From Halopseudomonas sp002296055 (GTDB taxonomy: Bacteria; Pseudomonadota; Gammaproteobacteria; Pseudomonadales; Pseudomonadaceae): 64,000 bases of DNA. How positions within the stretch are numbered: position 1 is the stretch's first letter; each line of letters starts with the position of its first letter. A model generated the notes under the pieces. The model saw only the letters and a program-made list of their open reading frames with translations, made no database searches and was not told where the DNA came from. The position numbers and the translations under genes were made by a program. Shown here in pieces: positions 33,093 to 41,703 of the stretch. The stretch lies in assembly GCF_050876985.1 (NCBI RefSeq), contig NZ_JBPAPP010000001.1. One strand, written 5' to 3'.

Positions 33093-33952
33093 TGGCAGAC
33101 GACGCAGTAACCCAAGCGGCCGCCCCCGGGGCGGCCGCTGTTGTTTCCAGGGTCGCCGCTTGCGTGGAATACCGCGGCAGTGCCTATCGTGGCTGGCAGC
33201 GACAGCAGAAAGGTGTGCCCAGTGTGCAGGAGGCGGTCGAAAAAGCCCTCAGCCGGGTCGCCAACCACCCAGTCCAGATATTCTGCGCCGGCCGCACGGA
33301 TGCCGGTGTGCACGCGTCCTGCCAGGTGATCCATTTCGACAGCGATGCGGTGCGTTCGCCGCGTAACTGGATCCACGGTGCCAACGCTAACCTGCCGCCG
33401 GACATTTCGCTCAGTTGGGTCATGCCTATCGGGCAGGACTTTCACGCGCGTTTTTCCGCCGAAGCGCGGCGCTATCGCTACGTGATCTACAACGACCCGA
33501 TACGGCCGGCCCACCTCGCTCACGAAGTGACCTGGAACTATCGTCCGCTTGATCTGGAGCGCATGCGCGCGGCGGCCAAGGTACTGGTGGGCACGCATGA
33601 TTTCACCTCCTACCGGGCGGTCGGCTGTCAGGCCAAATCGCCGATCAAGACTATTCACCACCTTGAGCTGATCGAGTTTGGCCGCTTTATCGTGCTGGAT
33701 ATCCGCGCCAACGCCTTCTTGCACCACATGGTGCGCAATATTGCGGGTGTGCTGATGCAGATTGGCTGTGGCGAGCAACCGGTAGGTTGGGCGGCTCAGG
33801 TATTGGCAGCGCGTGACCGAGCCCAGGGCGGTCTGACTGCGCCAGCCTACGGCCTGTATCTGGTCGATGTGACCTACCCGGCGCATTTTGAGCTGCCGCA
33901 GCGTTATCTGGGGCCGCACTTTCTGTCCGCGCTGCCGGATTTGCTGGACTGA
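33092..33952 (+). CDS. truA: tRNA pseudouridine(38-40) synthase TruA
   Basis: Isomerises uridines 38-40 in the anticodon stem of many tRNAs. 286 aa. The catalytic Asp sits in CAGRTDAGVHA near residue 71. VEYRGSAYRGWQRQ at the N-terminus and FLHHMVRNIAGVLM near 210 are family hallmarks. The ATG overlaps the fimV stop by one base. Gene order fimV-truA-trpF agrees with P. aeruginosa. Confidence 0.95.
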   Translation: MADDAVTQAAAPGAAAVVSRVAACVEYRGSAYRGWQRQQKGVPSVQEAVEKALSRVANHPVQIFCAGRTDAGVHASCQVIHFDSDAVRSPRNWIHGANANLPPDISLSWVMPIGQDFHARFSAEARRYRYVIYNDPIRPAHLAHEVTWNYRPLDLERMRAAAKVLVGTHDFTSYRAVGCQAKSPIKTIHHLELIEFGRFIVLDIRANAFLHHMVRNIAGVLMQIGCGEQPVGWAAQVLAARDRAQGGLTAPAYGLYLVDVTYPAHFELPQRYLGPHFLSALPDLLD

Positions 33953-34015
33953 CGCCTGTGGCCCTATCTGCTAACATCGATCCCCTTTGAAACAGTACAG
34001 GCAAGCCCTCAGGCA

Positions 34016-34630
34016 ATGACCCGAATCAAGATATGTGGCATTACCCGCGAGCAGGACGCGCTGGCCGCAGCTGCAGCCGGTGCCGATGCCATTGGCCTGG
34101 TGTTTTACGCTCCCAGTCCTCGCGCAGTCGATGCCGCCCAGGCGGCGCGCATCGTGGCCGCATTGCCTCCTTTTGTAACCACGGTTGGCTTGTTTGTTGA
34201 TGCCGAGCCTGCGGCTGTGCGCGCAGTGCTGGCAGAGGTGCCGCTGGATCTGCTGCAGTTTCATGGCGAGGAGAGTGACGACTATTGCCGTCAGTTCGGT
34301 CGCCCGTATCTCAAGGCGGTGCGGGTGCGCAGCGCTGATCAGTTGCAAGACGTGGCCGCGCAATGGCCAGGCGCAGCTGGCATTCTGCTTGATAGCTACA
34401 AGCCCGGCGTGCCCGGCGGCACGGGTGAGGTCTTTGACTGGCGTCTGGTCCCGCGCGAGCGGGACTGGAATCTGGTGCTGGCCGGCGGCCTGGCCGCCGG
34501 CAATGTGCGTCAGGCGATAGATGAAATGCAGCCCTGGGCCGTGGATGTCAGCGGTGGTGTAGAGGCGGCCAAGGGCATCAAGGATCTGGAAAAAATTAAC
34601 GCGTTTGTTCAAGAGGTGAAGCGTGTCTGA
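34016..34630 (+). CDS. trpF: Phosphoribosylanthranilate isomerase
   Basis: Tryptophan synthesis, Amadori isomerisation of N-(5-phosphoribosyl)-anthranilate. 204 aa (beta/alpha)8 barrel starting MTRIKICGITREQDAL, with the catalytic Cys in KICGIT. DLLQFHGEE and the phosphate-binding LAGGLAAGNV plus VDVSGGVE close the barrel. The stop overlaps the GTG start of trpB by 8 bases (34623-34630), a translational coupling. Confidence 0.95.
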   Translation: MTRIKICGITREQDALAAAAAGADAIGLVFYAPSPRAVDAAQAARIVAALPPFVTTVGLFVDAEPAAVRAVLAEVPLDLLQFHGEESDDYCRQFGRPYLKAVRVRSADQLQDVAAQWPGAAGILLDSYKPGVPGGTGEVFDWRLVPRERDWNLVLAGGLAAGNVRQAIDEMQPWAVDVSGGVEAAKGIKDLEKINAFVQEVKRV

Positions 34631-35840
34631 GTCCACCCCCATCGATTTTTCCGCAGTGCCCGACGCGCGCGGACATTTTGGCCCCTACGGTGGCCGTTTT
34701 GTGTCCGAGACGCTGATGGACGCGCTGGATGAGCTGGAGCGTCTGTACCGCACGCTCTCTGATGATCCGGCTTTTCAGGCTGAGTTTGACCGGGATCTGG
34801 CCTTTTACGTGGGCCGGCCTTCGCCGCTGTACCTGGCTGAGCGCTTGACGCAAAAGGTCGGTGGCGCGCAAATCTACCTGAAACGTGAAGACCTCAACCA
34901 CACCGGCGCCCACAAGGTGAACAACACCATTGGCCAGGCATTGCTGGCCAAGCACATGGGCAAGCCGCGCGTGATTGCCGAGACGGGTGCCGGTCAGCAT
35001 GGCGTGGCAACGGCGACGGTCGCTGCGCGTTTGGGCTTGAAGTGCCAGGTTTATATGGGTGCTGAGGATGTTCGTCGCCAGGCGCTGAACGTGTACCGCA
35101 TGAAGCTGCTGGGCGCTGAAGTCATTCCGGTTACCTCTGGCTCGCGTACGCTCAAAGATGCCATGAATGAAGCAATGCGCGACTGGGTCACCAATATCGA
35201 CGATACCTTCTACATTATCGGCACCGTCGCAGGCCCGCACCCTTACCCTGAACTGGTGCGTGATTTTCAGTGCGTGATCGGCCGCGAGGCGCGCGAGCAG
35301 TGCTTGGCCCAGGCCGGTCGCCTGCCAGATGCACTGGTCGCCTGTGTCGGTGGCGGTTCCAACGCCATCGGCCTGTTTCACCCGTTCCTGAACGATGAAA
35401 GCGTGCGTATGTACGGGGTTGAGGCGGGCGGACATGGTATCGCCACTGGCGAACATGCGGCGCCGTTGAGCGCGGGGCAGCCGGGTGTGCTGCACGGTAA
35501 CCGTACCTATCTGATGTCCGATGAGGCCGGTCAGATCATCGAAACCCACTCGGTATCGGCCGGGCTTGATTACCCGGGCGTTGGCCCTGAGCACAGCTGG
35601 CTCAAGGATATCGGACGGGTCGAATACGTCGATGCCACCGACGATGAGGCATTGCACGCGTTCCGCGAGCTGACCCGCGTCGAAGGCATCATGCCGGCGC
35701 TGGAGTCCAGTCACGCCATTGCTTACGGCATGAAGTTGGCTGCCAGCATGAGCCCTGAGCAGATTGTCGTGATCAACCTGTCCGGTCGCGGCGACAAGGA
35801 CATTCACACCGTCGCCGGCATCGACGGCATCAGCATCTAG
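34623..35840 (+). CDS. trpB: Tryptophan synthase beta subunit
   Basis: PLP enzyme condensing indole with serine. 405 aa starting with GTG at 34623 (MSESTPIDFSAVPDARGHFG), AGAGG upstream. PLP-binding Lys in NHTGAHKVNN (near residue 95), ETGAGQHG, and the phosphate-binding GGGSNAIG (near 242) are intact. It overlaps trpF and precedes trpA by 14 bases. In P. aeruginosa trpBA is elsewhere, next to trpI, so the arrangement here is notable. Confidence 0.97.
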   Translation: MSESTPIDFSAVPDARGHFGPYGGRFVSETLMDALDELERLYRTLSDDPAFQAEFDRDLAFYVGRPSPLYLAERLTQKVGGAQIYLKREDLNHTGAHKVNNTIGQALLAKHMGKPRVIAETGAGQHGVATATVAARLGLKCQVYMGAEDVRRQALNVYRMKLLGAEVIPVTSGSRTLKDAMNEAMRDWVTNIDDTFYIIGTVAGPHPYPELVRDFQCVIGREAREQCLAQAGRLPDALVACVGGGSNAIGLFHPFLNDESVRMYGVEAGGHGIATGEHAAPLSAGQPGVLHGNRTYLMSDEAGQIIETHSVSAGLDYPGVGPEHSWLKDIGRVEYVDATDDEALHAFRELTRVEGIMPALESSHAIAYGMKLAASMSPEQIVVINLSGRGDKDIHTVAGIDGISI

Positions 35841-35854
35841 TCGAGTTGTTATCC

Positions 35855-36658
35855 ATGAGCCGAATTCAAGCCCGTTTTTCCGCCCTGCAGGCCGCTGGCC
35901 GCAAGGCGCTGATCCCTTACATTACTGCCGGTGATCCTACCCCGGCGGTGACTTTGCCGCTGATGCATGACCTGGTCGCGGCCGGCGCTGACGTTATTGA
36001 GCTGGGTATCCCGTTCTCCGATCCGATGGCAGACGGCCCGGTCATCCAGCTGGCAATGGAGCGCGCCCTGGCCCATGAGGTCAGCCTGCGCCAGGTGTTG
36101 GAGATGGTTGCCGAGTTTCGCCAGCGTGATAACGAAACGCCGGTCGTGCTGATGGGCTATCTCAACCCGGTTGAGCGCATGGGCTATGATGAATTTGCCC
36201 GAGAGGCGGCCGAGGCGGGGGTTGATGGTGTGCTGACCGTCGACTTGCCACCGGAGGAGGCTGCTGACGTAGTGCCGCTGTTTAAGGCGCGTGGGCTGGA
36301 TACGATTTTCCTGTTGGCGCCAACGACGACGGCCGAGCGAGCGCGCTCGATTTGTCAGCAGGCCAGCGGCTATGTCTATTATGTTTCTCTGAAAGGTGTG
36401 ACCGGGTCCAGTGCTTTGGACGTCACCGATGTAGCAAACAAATTGGACATGCTGCGTACGGTAACCGACTTGCCGATTGGCGTTGGTTTCGGCATCCGCG
36501 ATGGCGCTTCAGCCGCAGCGGTTGCCGAGGTGGCCGATGGCGTCGTAGTCGGGTCTGTGCTGGTCAACCAGATTGCGGCCAATGCCGACAATCCAGACGC
36601 AGCGCGCAAGGCGATTTCGGCGATCATTGCCGATATGCGCGGCGCTATGGACCGCTGA
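35855..36658 (+). CDS. trpA: Tryptophan synthase alpha subunit
   Basis: Cleaves indole-3-glycerol phosphate to indole and glyceraldehyde 3-phosphate, channelled to TrpB. 267 aa from ATG 35855 (MSRIQARFSALQAAGRK); the TTG at 35846 is a less likely start. The catalytic Glu/Asp pair is in VIELGIPFSDPMADGP, the flexible loop in LLAPTTTAER, and the phosphate site in GVTGSSALD and GFGIRDG. A 7-bp hairpin CGCTGCC/GGCAGCG (36667-36685) with no T-tract follows. Confidence 0.95.
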   Translation: MSRIQARFSALQAAGRKALIPYITAGDPTPAVTLPLMHDLVAAGADVIELGIPFSDPMADGPVIQLAMERALAHEVSLRQVLEMVAEFRQRDNETPVVLMGYLNPVERMGYDEFAREAAEAGVDGVLTVDLPPEEAADVVPLFKARGLDTIFLLAPTTTAERARSICQQASGYVYYVSLKGVTGSSALDVTDVANKLDMLRTVTDLPIGVGFGIRDGASAAAVAEVADGVVVGSVLVNQIAANADNPDAARKAISAIIADMRGAMDR

Positions 36659-36717
36659 ACAACGTCCGCTGCCTTGCAGGCAGCGTTGACTGAGCTGACA
36701 ACAGAGAAGGAAAGGCG

Positions 36718-37614
36718 ATGAGCAACTGGTTGGTGGACAAACTGATTCCCTCCATTGTGCGCTCCGAAGCACAGAAAAGCAGCGTACCCGAAGGGCTCTG
36801 GAGAAAGTGCCCGTCCTGTGACGCGGTGCTGTACCGGCCGGAGCTGGAGAAAAATCTGGATGTCTGCCCCAAGTGCAGTCATCACCTGCGTATTGGCGCG
36901 CGTCGCCGCCTGGACATCTTCCTTGATGCCGAGGGTCGCCAGGAAATAGGCGCCGAACTTGAGCCGGTTGACCGCCTGAAGTTTCGCGACAGCAAGAAGT
37001 ACAAGGACCGTCTGACCGCTGCGCAGAAGGAAACCGGTGAGAAAGACGCGTTGATCGTGATGCAGGGCGCACTCAAGGGCTCGCCAATCGTAGCCAGCGC
37101 GTTTGAGTTCAATTTCATGGGTGGGTCGATGGGTAGCGTCGTCGGTGCGCGTTTTGTGCGTGGCGCCGAGATTGCCTTGAAAGAGCGCATCCCCTATGTC
37201 TGTTTTTCTGCCTCCGGCGGCGCGCGCATGCAGGAAGCGCTGTTCTCGTTGATGCAGATGGCCAAAACCAGCGCTGCGCTGGCCCGTCTGCGCGAAGAAG
37301 GTATTCCCTTTATCTCCGTTATGACCGACCCGGTCTATGGCGGCGTTTCTGCCAGTTTGGCGATGTTGGGTGACCTGAATGTCGCCGAGCCCAATGCGCT
37401 GATCGGTTTTGCCGGCCCGCGCGTGATCGAGCAGACGGTACGTGAAAAACTGCCGCCCGGGTTCCAGCGCAGTGAGTTTCTGCTCGAGCACGGCGCGCTC
37501 GACATGATCGTATCGCGCAGCGAGATGCGTGATCGCCTGGCTGGTATTCTGGCCATGCTGACCGGCGCCCCGGCGCCGGCCAAGGCAGACAGCGCGGAGG
37601 CTGCCGAGGCCTGA
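36718..37614 (+). CDS. accD: Acetyl-CoA carboxylase carboxyltransferase beta subunit
   Basis: Forms malonyl-CoA with AccA, the first step of fatty-acid synthesis. 298 aa. The N-terminal zinc ribbon has CPSC (near 27) and CPKC (near 49). The crotonase-like body has GGSMGSVVGARFVRG and SASGGARMQEALFSLMQMAK. AGAGAAGGAAAGG precedes the ATG. One base separates its stop from the folC start, so the two are cotranscribed. Confidence 0.96.
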   Translation: MSNWLVDKLIPSIVRSEAQKSSVPEGLWRKCPSCDAVLYRPELEKNLDVCPKCSHHLRIGARRRLDIFLDAEGRQEIGAELEPVDRLKFRDSKKYKDRLTAAQKETGEKDALIVMQGALKGSPIVASAFEFNFMGGSMGSVVGARFVRGAEIALKERIPYVCFSASGGARMQEALFSLMQMAKTSAALARLREEGIPFISVMTDPVYGGVSASLAMLGDLNVAEPNALIGFAGPRVIEQTVREKLPPGFQRSEFLLEHGALDMIVSRSEMRDRLAGILAMLTGAPAPAKADSAEAAEA

Positions 37615-37615
37615 C

Positions 37616-38881
37616 ATGAGTGCACGCAGTCTGGCCGATTGGCTGGTTCGGCTGGAGGGGTTGCACCCCAGCGAAATCGATATGGGGCTGGAACGGGTAC
37701 GTGTGGTCGCCGAGCGACTGGACGTACTCGCGCCAGCCCCGCTGGTTTTTACGGTAACAGGTACCAACGGCAAGGGCTCAACCTGTGCCGCGCTGGACTC
37801 GCTTCTGCGCCACACCGGTCTGCGTACCGGCTGCTACACCTCGCCTCATCTGGTGCGTTACAACGAGCGTGTTCGTCTGGATGGCCAGTTGGCCGACGAT
37901 GATGGCTTGTGCGCAGCCTTTGCCGCCATTGACGCCGCGCGCGGCGATATTTCCCTGACCTATTTCGAGTTTGGCACCCTGGCGGCGCTCTGGCTGTTCA
38001 AGCGCGCCGGGCTTGATGCCGTGGTGCTTGAAGTGGGGCTGGGCGGCCGGCTGGACGCGGTGAACGTTGTGGATGCCAGTGTCGCCGTGGTCACGAGTAT
38101 CGGTATCGATCATCAGGAGTACCTTGGCAACACCCGCGAGTCAGTCGCGGCAGAGAAGGCGGGTATTCTGCGAGCGGGCCGCCCGGTGGTCAGCGGTGAG
38201 CGGGCGTTGCCGGATACCTTTGTACAGGTAGTTGAGCGCCTCGGTTGCCCGCTGGTGCAGCGCGAACGCGATTTCAGCCTGGATGTGCTTGCCGACGGCC
38301 AATGGCGTCTCACAGGGCAGGGCGGTTTAGGGGCGTCTCGCGCGCTCAGCTTGCCGCCGGTGCGGCTGCCGCGCGACAACCTTGCTGTCGCACTGCAGGC
38401 ATTCTGGGCAGCTGGATTGGATATGTCCGATCAGGCCTTGGGTGAGGCACTGGCCTCTGCCTCGGCCACCGGTCGACTGGAGTCACGCGCGCTGGACTGG
38501 CAGGGCGTGCACCGTGAGCTAGTGCTGGATGTCGGGCATAACCCGCATGCGGCAGCGTTTCTGGCCGAGTCCCTGCGGCAGCAAGGTGCGCGCCGGCGGG
38601 TGGCGGTCTTCGGTCTGCTGGCAGACAAGGACCTGGAAGGTGTGCTGGCTCCGCTGCTTGATCTGTTTGACGGCTGGTATGTCGCCCCATTGCCAAGTCC
38701 ACGTAGCCGCCCGGCTATTGAGCTGCAGCGGGCGCTTGAGCGGCAGGGCGCTACAGTCACCACCACGCCTTCGATCGCTGCGGCGTTGGAGCAGGCGCTG
38801 ACCGACACCCCTGCCGACACTGAAATTGTCATTTTCGGGTCGTTTTTCTGCGTCGCCGACGCCATACTCTGGCTATCGTAA
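37616..38881 (+). CDS. folC: Dihydrofolate synthase/folylpolyglutamate synthase
   Basis: Adds glutamate to dihydropteroate and to folates. 421 aa, bifunctional FolC length. P-loop TGTNGKGSTCAALDS near residue 46; the Mur-ligase-like central domain with YFEFGTLAALWLFKR, VTSIGIDHQEYLG (metal site His) and EKAGILRAGRPVV; and the C-terminal domain LDVGHNPHAAAFLAESL. It overlaps no gene but starts 1 bp after accD and is followed by the SPOR gene after 19 bp. Confidence 0.95.
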   Translation: MSARSLADWLVRLEGLHPSEIDMGLERVRVVAERLDVLAPAPLVFTVTGTNGKGSTCAALDSLLRHTGLRTGCYTSPHLVRYNERVRLDGQLADDDGLCAAFAAIDAARGDISLTYFEFGTLAALWLFKRAGLDAVVLEVGLGGRLDAVNVVDASVAVVTSIGIDHQEYLGNTRESVAAEKAGILRAGRPVVSGERALPDTFVQVVERLGCPLVQRERDFSLDVLADGQWRLTGQGGLGASRALSLPPVRLPRDNLAVALQAFWAAGLDMSDQALGEALASASATGRLESRALDWQGVHRELVLDVGHNPHAAAFLAESLRQQGARRRVAVFGLLADKDLEGVLAPLLDLFDGWYVAPLPSPRSRPAIELQRALERQGATVTTTPSIAAALEQALTDTPADTEIVIFGSFFCVADAILWLS

Positions 38882-38900
38882 TTAGCCGGGGTATCGCGGG

Positions 38901-39509
38901 ATGGATGAACGCCTGAAGCAGCGCATTATTGGTGCTGTCGTATTGATTGTTGCCGCCGTGGTTTTCCTGCCGATGTTGTTGTCGGGGCAGGATGAAACCG
39001 TGCAGGTTGAAGTAGAGGTGCCTGAGGCGCCGCTGTTAGACCGTGAGCCCATTGCCCCGGTGCAGCCCGCCGAGCTGCCGCCGACCCCGGCGGTAGCCGA
39101 ACTGCCACAGACGCTGGAGCCAGCCCCGCAGGTGTCCGCGCCGCAAACCGCTGCGGTAGCACCAGCCCCGGCCCCGGTCGTCGAACCGGAACCGGTGGCT
39201 GAGCCCGAGTCGGTCGCGGCTGCGCCCGAGCCTGCGCCTGCCACGCCAGCTGCTGCCGGCGACTGGGTTATTCAGCTGGGTAGCTTTTCCAGCGCGTCCA
39301 ACGCCGAAGGTTTGAGCCAGACCCTGCGTACCCAGGGGTACAACGCGTATACCCACGGTGCCACGGTGCAAGGCAAGTCCATTACCCGAGTGTATGTTGG
39401 CCCGCTGGCGACCCGAGAGGCTGCCAATCGGTTGCGCGATGAACTAGAGCGCAAGCGCGGTAACAAGGGGCTGGTAGTGGCGTATGACGCGGCAAGCGGG
39501 CGCGGCTGA
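38901..39509 (+). CDS. SPOR-domain protein (DedD-like)
   Basis: 202 aa. A single inner-membrane helix (about residues 10-30, IIGAVVLIVAAVVFLPMLLS) follows a short cytoplasmic tail. A Pro/Ala/Glu-rich linker spans about 40-115. The C-terminal SPOR domain (WVIQLGSFSSASNAEGLSQT; SITRVYVGPLATREAANRLR) binds denuded glycan strands at the septum. By fold and by position between folC and cvpA it corresponds to DedD-type cell-division proteins. Bitopic periplasmic location. Confidence 0.9.
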   Translation: MDERLKQRIIGAVVLIVAAVVFLPMLLSGQDETVQVEVEVPEAPLLDREPIAPVQPAELPPTPAVAELPQTLEPAPQVSAPQTAAVAPAPAPVVEPEPVAEPESVAAAPEPAPATPAAAGDWVIQLGSFSSASNAEGLSQTLRTQGYNAYTHGATVQGKSITRVYVGPLATREAANRLRDELERKRGNKGLVVAYDAASGRG

Positions 39510-39567
39510 GCCTGGGGCCGGCGGCGGCCAGGCAGGCAAATCGGCAGCAGCCGCTGGTGTTTGCCTG

Positions 39568-39597
39568 TTTCGATGGCGCGGACAGCTCTGCTAGAAT
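39568..39597 (+). promoter_or_regulatory. Putative promoter of cvpA-purF
   Basis: TAGAAT at 39592-39597 with TTTCGA at 39568-39573 and 18-bp spacing gives a plausible sigma70 promoter about 30 bp before the cvpA GTG. The -35 is weak; based on consensus only. Confidence 0.4.
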
Positions 39598-39627
39598 GTC
39601 GGCCTTTGTTGAGCAGGGTATTTCATC

Positions 39628-40110
39628 GTGTCTTTGACCTGGGTTGACTGGGCAATTGTCGCCATCATTGTGGTTTCCGCCCTGATCAGTCTGACCAGAG
39701 GTTTCGTCAAGGAAGCCCTGTCGCTGCTGACCTGGGTGATCGCCGGCCTGGTGGCCTGGTTATTTGGTGGTGCGCTGGCTGAGCTGTTTGTTCCTTACAT
39801 CGAAACGCCGTCGCTGCGCGTCATTGCCGCCTGCTCCATTTTATTTGTCATGACACTGTTGCTCGGCGGGCTGATCAACTACTTGATCGGCCAGTTGGTA
39901 AAAGTGACCGGGTTGAGCGGCACTGACCGTTTTCTCGGCATGGTTTTCGGCGCCGCACGTGGCGCGTTGCTGGTGGTGGTGGCGGTGGGCTTGCTGAGTC
40001 TGGCGCCGGTCGAAGCCGATACCTGGTGGCGCGAGTCCGTCGTCATTCCGCATTTTCTGCTGGTCGCGGACTGGTCGAAAAACCTCATTCTGCAAATGGC
40101 GGGACGCTGA
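39628..40110 (+). CDS. cvpA: CvpA family membrane protein
   Basis: 160 aa starting with GTG 39628 (MSLTWVDWAIVAIIVVSALI), with GAGCAGGG upstream. Four hydrophobic segments are visible. CvpA is an inner-membrane protein needed for colicin V production in E. coli and conserved upstream of purF in gammaproteobacteria. The family motif LTRGFVKEALSLLTWV follows the first helix. purF starts 49 bp downstream and is probably cotranscribed. Confidence 0.93.
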   Translation: MSLTWVDWAIVAIIVVSALISLTRGFVKEALSLLTWVIAGLVAWLFGGALAELFVPYIETPSLRVIAACSILFVMTLLLGGLINYLIGQLVKVTGLSGTDRFLGMVFGAARGALLVVVAVGLLSLAPVEADTWWRESVVIPHFLLVADWSKNLILQMAGR

Positions 40111-40159
40111 TCCGGGTGTCCCGGACTGCACCGCCTCCTAATCAAGAAGGTACTCAGGC

Positions 40160-41665
40160 ATGTGTGGCATTGTTGGCATAGTGGGCAAGTCGAACGTCAA
40201 TCAGGCGCTCTATGATGCCTTGACCGTCCTGCAGCATCGCGGCCAGGACGCCGCCGGCATTGTGACCTGTGAGCATGGTCGGCTGTTTCTGCGCAAGGAC
40301 AACGGCCTGGTCCGAGACGTCTTCCAGCAGCGCCACATGCAGCGCCTGGTTGGCAATATGGGGATTGGCCATGTGCGTTATCCCACCGCCGGCAGCTCCA
40401 GCTCTGCCGAGGCGCAGCCGTTTTACGTCAACTCGCCCTACGGTATTACCCTGGCGCACAACGGTAACCTGACTAACGTTGAGCGTTTGTCTCGCGAGAT
40501 CTACGAGTCGGATCTGCGCCATGTCAACACCACCTCGGATTCCGAGGTGCTGCTCAACGTCTTTGCTCATGAGCTGGCGGTGCGCAACAAGCTGCAGCCA
40601 ACCGAGGAAGACGTATTTGCCGCGGTTAGCCAGGTACATCGGCGCTGCGTAGGCGGATACGCCTCTGTAGCCATGGTTACCGGATACGGCATCGTCGGCT
40701 TCCGTGACCCCCATGGCATTCGCCCGATCGTGTTTGGCCAGCGCCACACCGACCAGGGGGTCGAGTACATGATTGCCTCTGAAAGCGTGGCGCTGGATGT
40801 GCTGGGCTTTACCCTGATCCGCGACTTGGCGCCGGGCGAAGCGGTGTACATCACTGAAGACGGTCAGCTGTTCACCCGCCAGTGTGCCGAGAACCCGCAG
40901 TATGCCCCTTGTATTTTCGAGCACGTTTATCTGGCCCGCCCTGACTCGCTGATGGACGGCGTATCCGTCTACAAGGCGCGCCTGCGTATGGGCGAAAAAC
41001 TGGCTGAAAAAATTCAGCGTGAGCGCCCCGAGCACGACATCGACGTGGTGATCCCGATTCCCGATACCAGCCGCACTTCGGCGCTGGAGCTGGCCAACCA
41101 ATTGGGCGTGAAGTTCCGCGAGGGTTTCGTCAAGAACCGCTACATCGGCCGTACCTTCATTATGCCGGGGCAGGCCGCACGCAAGAAGTCGGTGCGCCAG
41201 AAGCTCAATGCAATCGATCTGGAGTTTCGCGGCAAGAACGTGATGCTGGTGGATGACTCCATCGTGCGCGGCACCACCTGCAAGCAGATCATTCAAATGG
41301 CGCGTGAAGCCGGAGCGAAGAAGGTCTACTTCTGTTCGGCGGCACCCGCGGTGCGTTATCCCAACGTCTACGGCATCGACATGCCAAGCGCCCACGAGCT
41401 GATTGCCCATGGGCGCACCACCGAAGAAGTCGCCGAGTTGATTGGCGCAGACTGGCTGCTGTATCAGGATCTGGATGATCTGAAAGAGGCCGTGGGTGGT
41501 GGCAAGGTCAAGATTGACGCCTTTGACTGCGCAGTGTTCGACGGTCAGTACGTCACCGGCGACGTCAATGAGCAGTATCTGGACCGCATCGAGCAGGCGC
41601 GCAACGATGCCGCCAAGTCGACGGTAGAGCGCGTGAGCGCCATCATCGACCTGCACAACAATTGA
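40160..41665 (+). CDS. purF: Amidophosphoribosyltransferase
   Basis: First committed purine step, PRPP plus glutamine to phosphoribosylamine. 501 aa. The N-terminal nucleophile Cys2 is exposed after Met removal (MCGIVGIVG). The class II glutamine amidotransferase domain covers residues 1-235, with RYPTAGSSS. The PRPP-binding motif is VMLVDDSIVRGTTCKQII near residue 365. AAGAAGG precedes the ATG. Followed by metZ after 38 bp, as in P. aeruginosa. Confidence 0.97.
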   Translation: MCGIVGIVGKSNVNQALYDALTVLQHRGQDAAGIVTCEHGRLFLRKDNGLVRDVFQQRHMQRLVGNMGIGHVRYPTAGSSSSAEAQPFYVNSPYGITLAHNGNLTNVERLSREIYESDLRHVNTTSDSEVLLNVFAHELAVRNKLQPTEEDVFAAVSQVHRRCVGGYASVAMVTGYGIVGFRDPHGIRPIVFGQRHTDQGVEYMIASESVALDVLGFTLIRDLAPGEAVYITEDGQLFTRQCAENPQYAPCIFEHVYLARPDSLMDGVSVYKARLRMGEKLAEKIQRERPEHDIDVVIPIPDTSRTSALELANQLGVKFREGFVKNRYIGRTFIMPGQAARKKSVRQKLNAIDLEFRGKNVMLVDDSIVRGTTCKQIIQMAREAGAKKVYFCSAAPAVRYPNVYGIDMPSAHELIAHGRTTEEVAELIGADWLLYQDLDDLKEAVGGGKVKIDAFDCAVFDGQYVTGDVNEQYLDRIEQARNDAAKSTVERVSAIIDLHNN

Positions 41666-41703
41666 GAGCGGCGGCACTGGCCGCTGCACACAGAGGTTTT
41701 CAG

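Noticed and set aside
36667..36685. Intrinsic terminator between trpA and accD
   Set aside because: A 7-bp hairpin is present but no T-tract follows, so termination is not supported.
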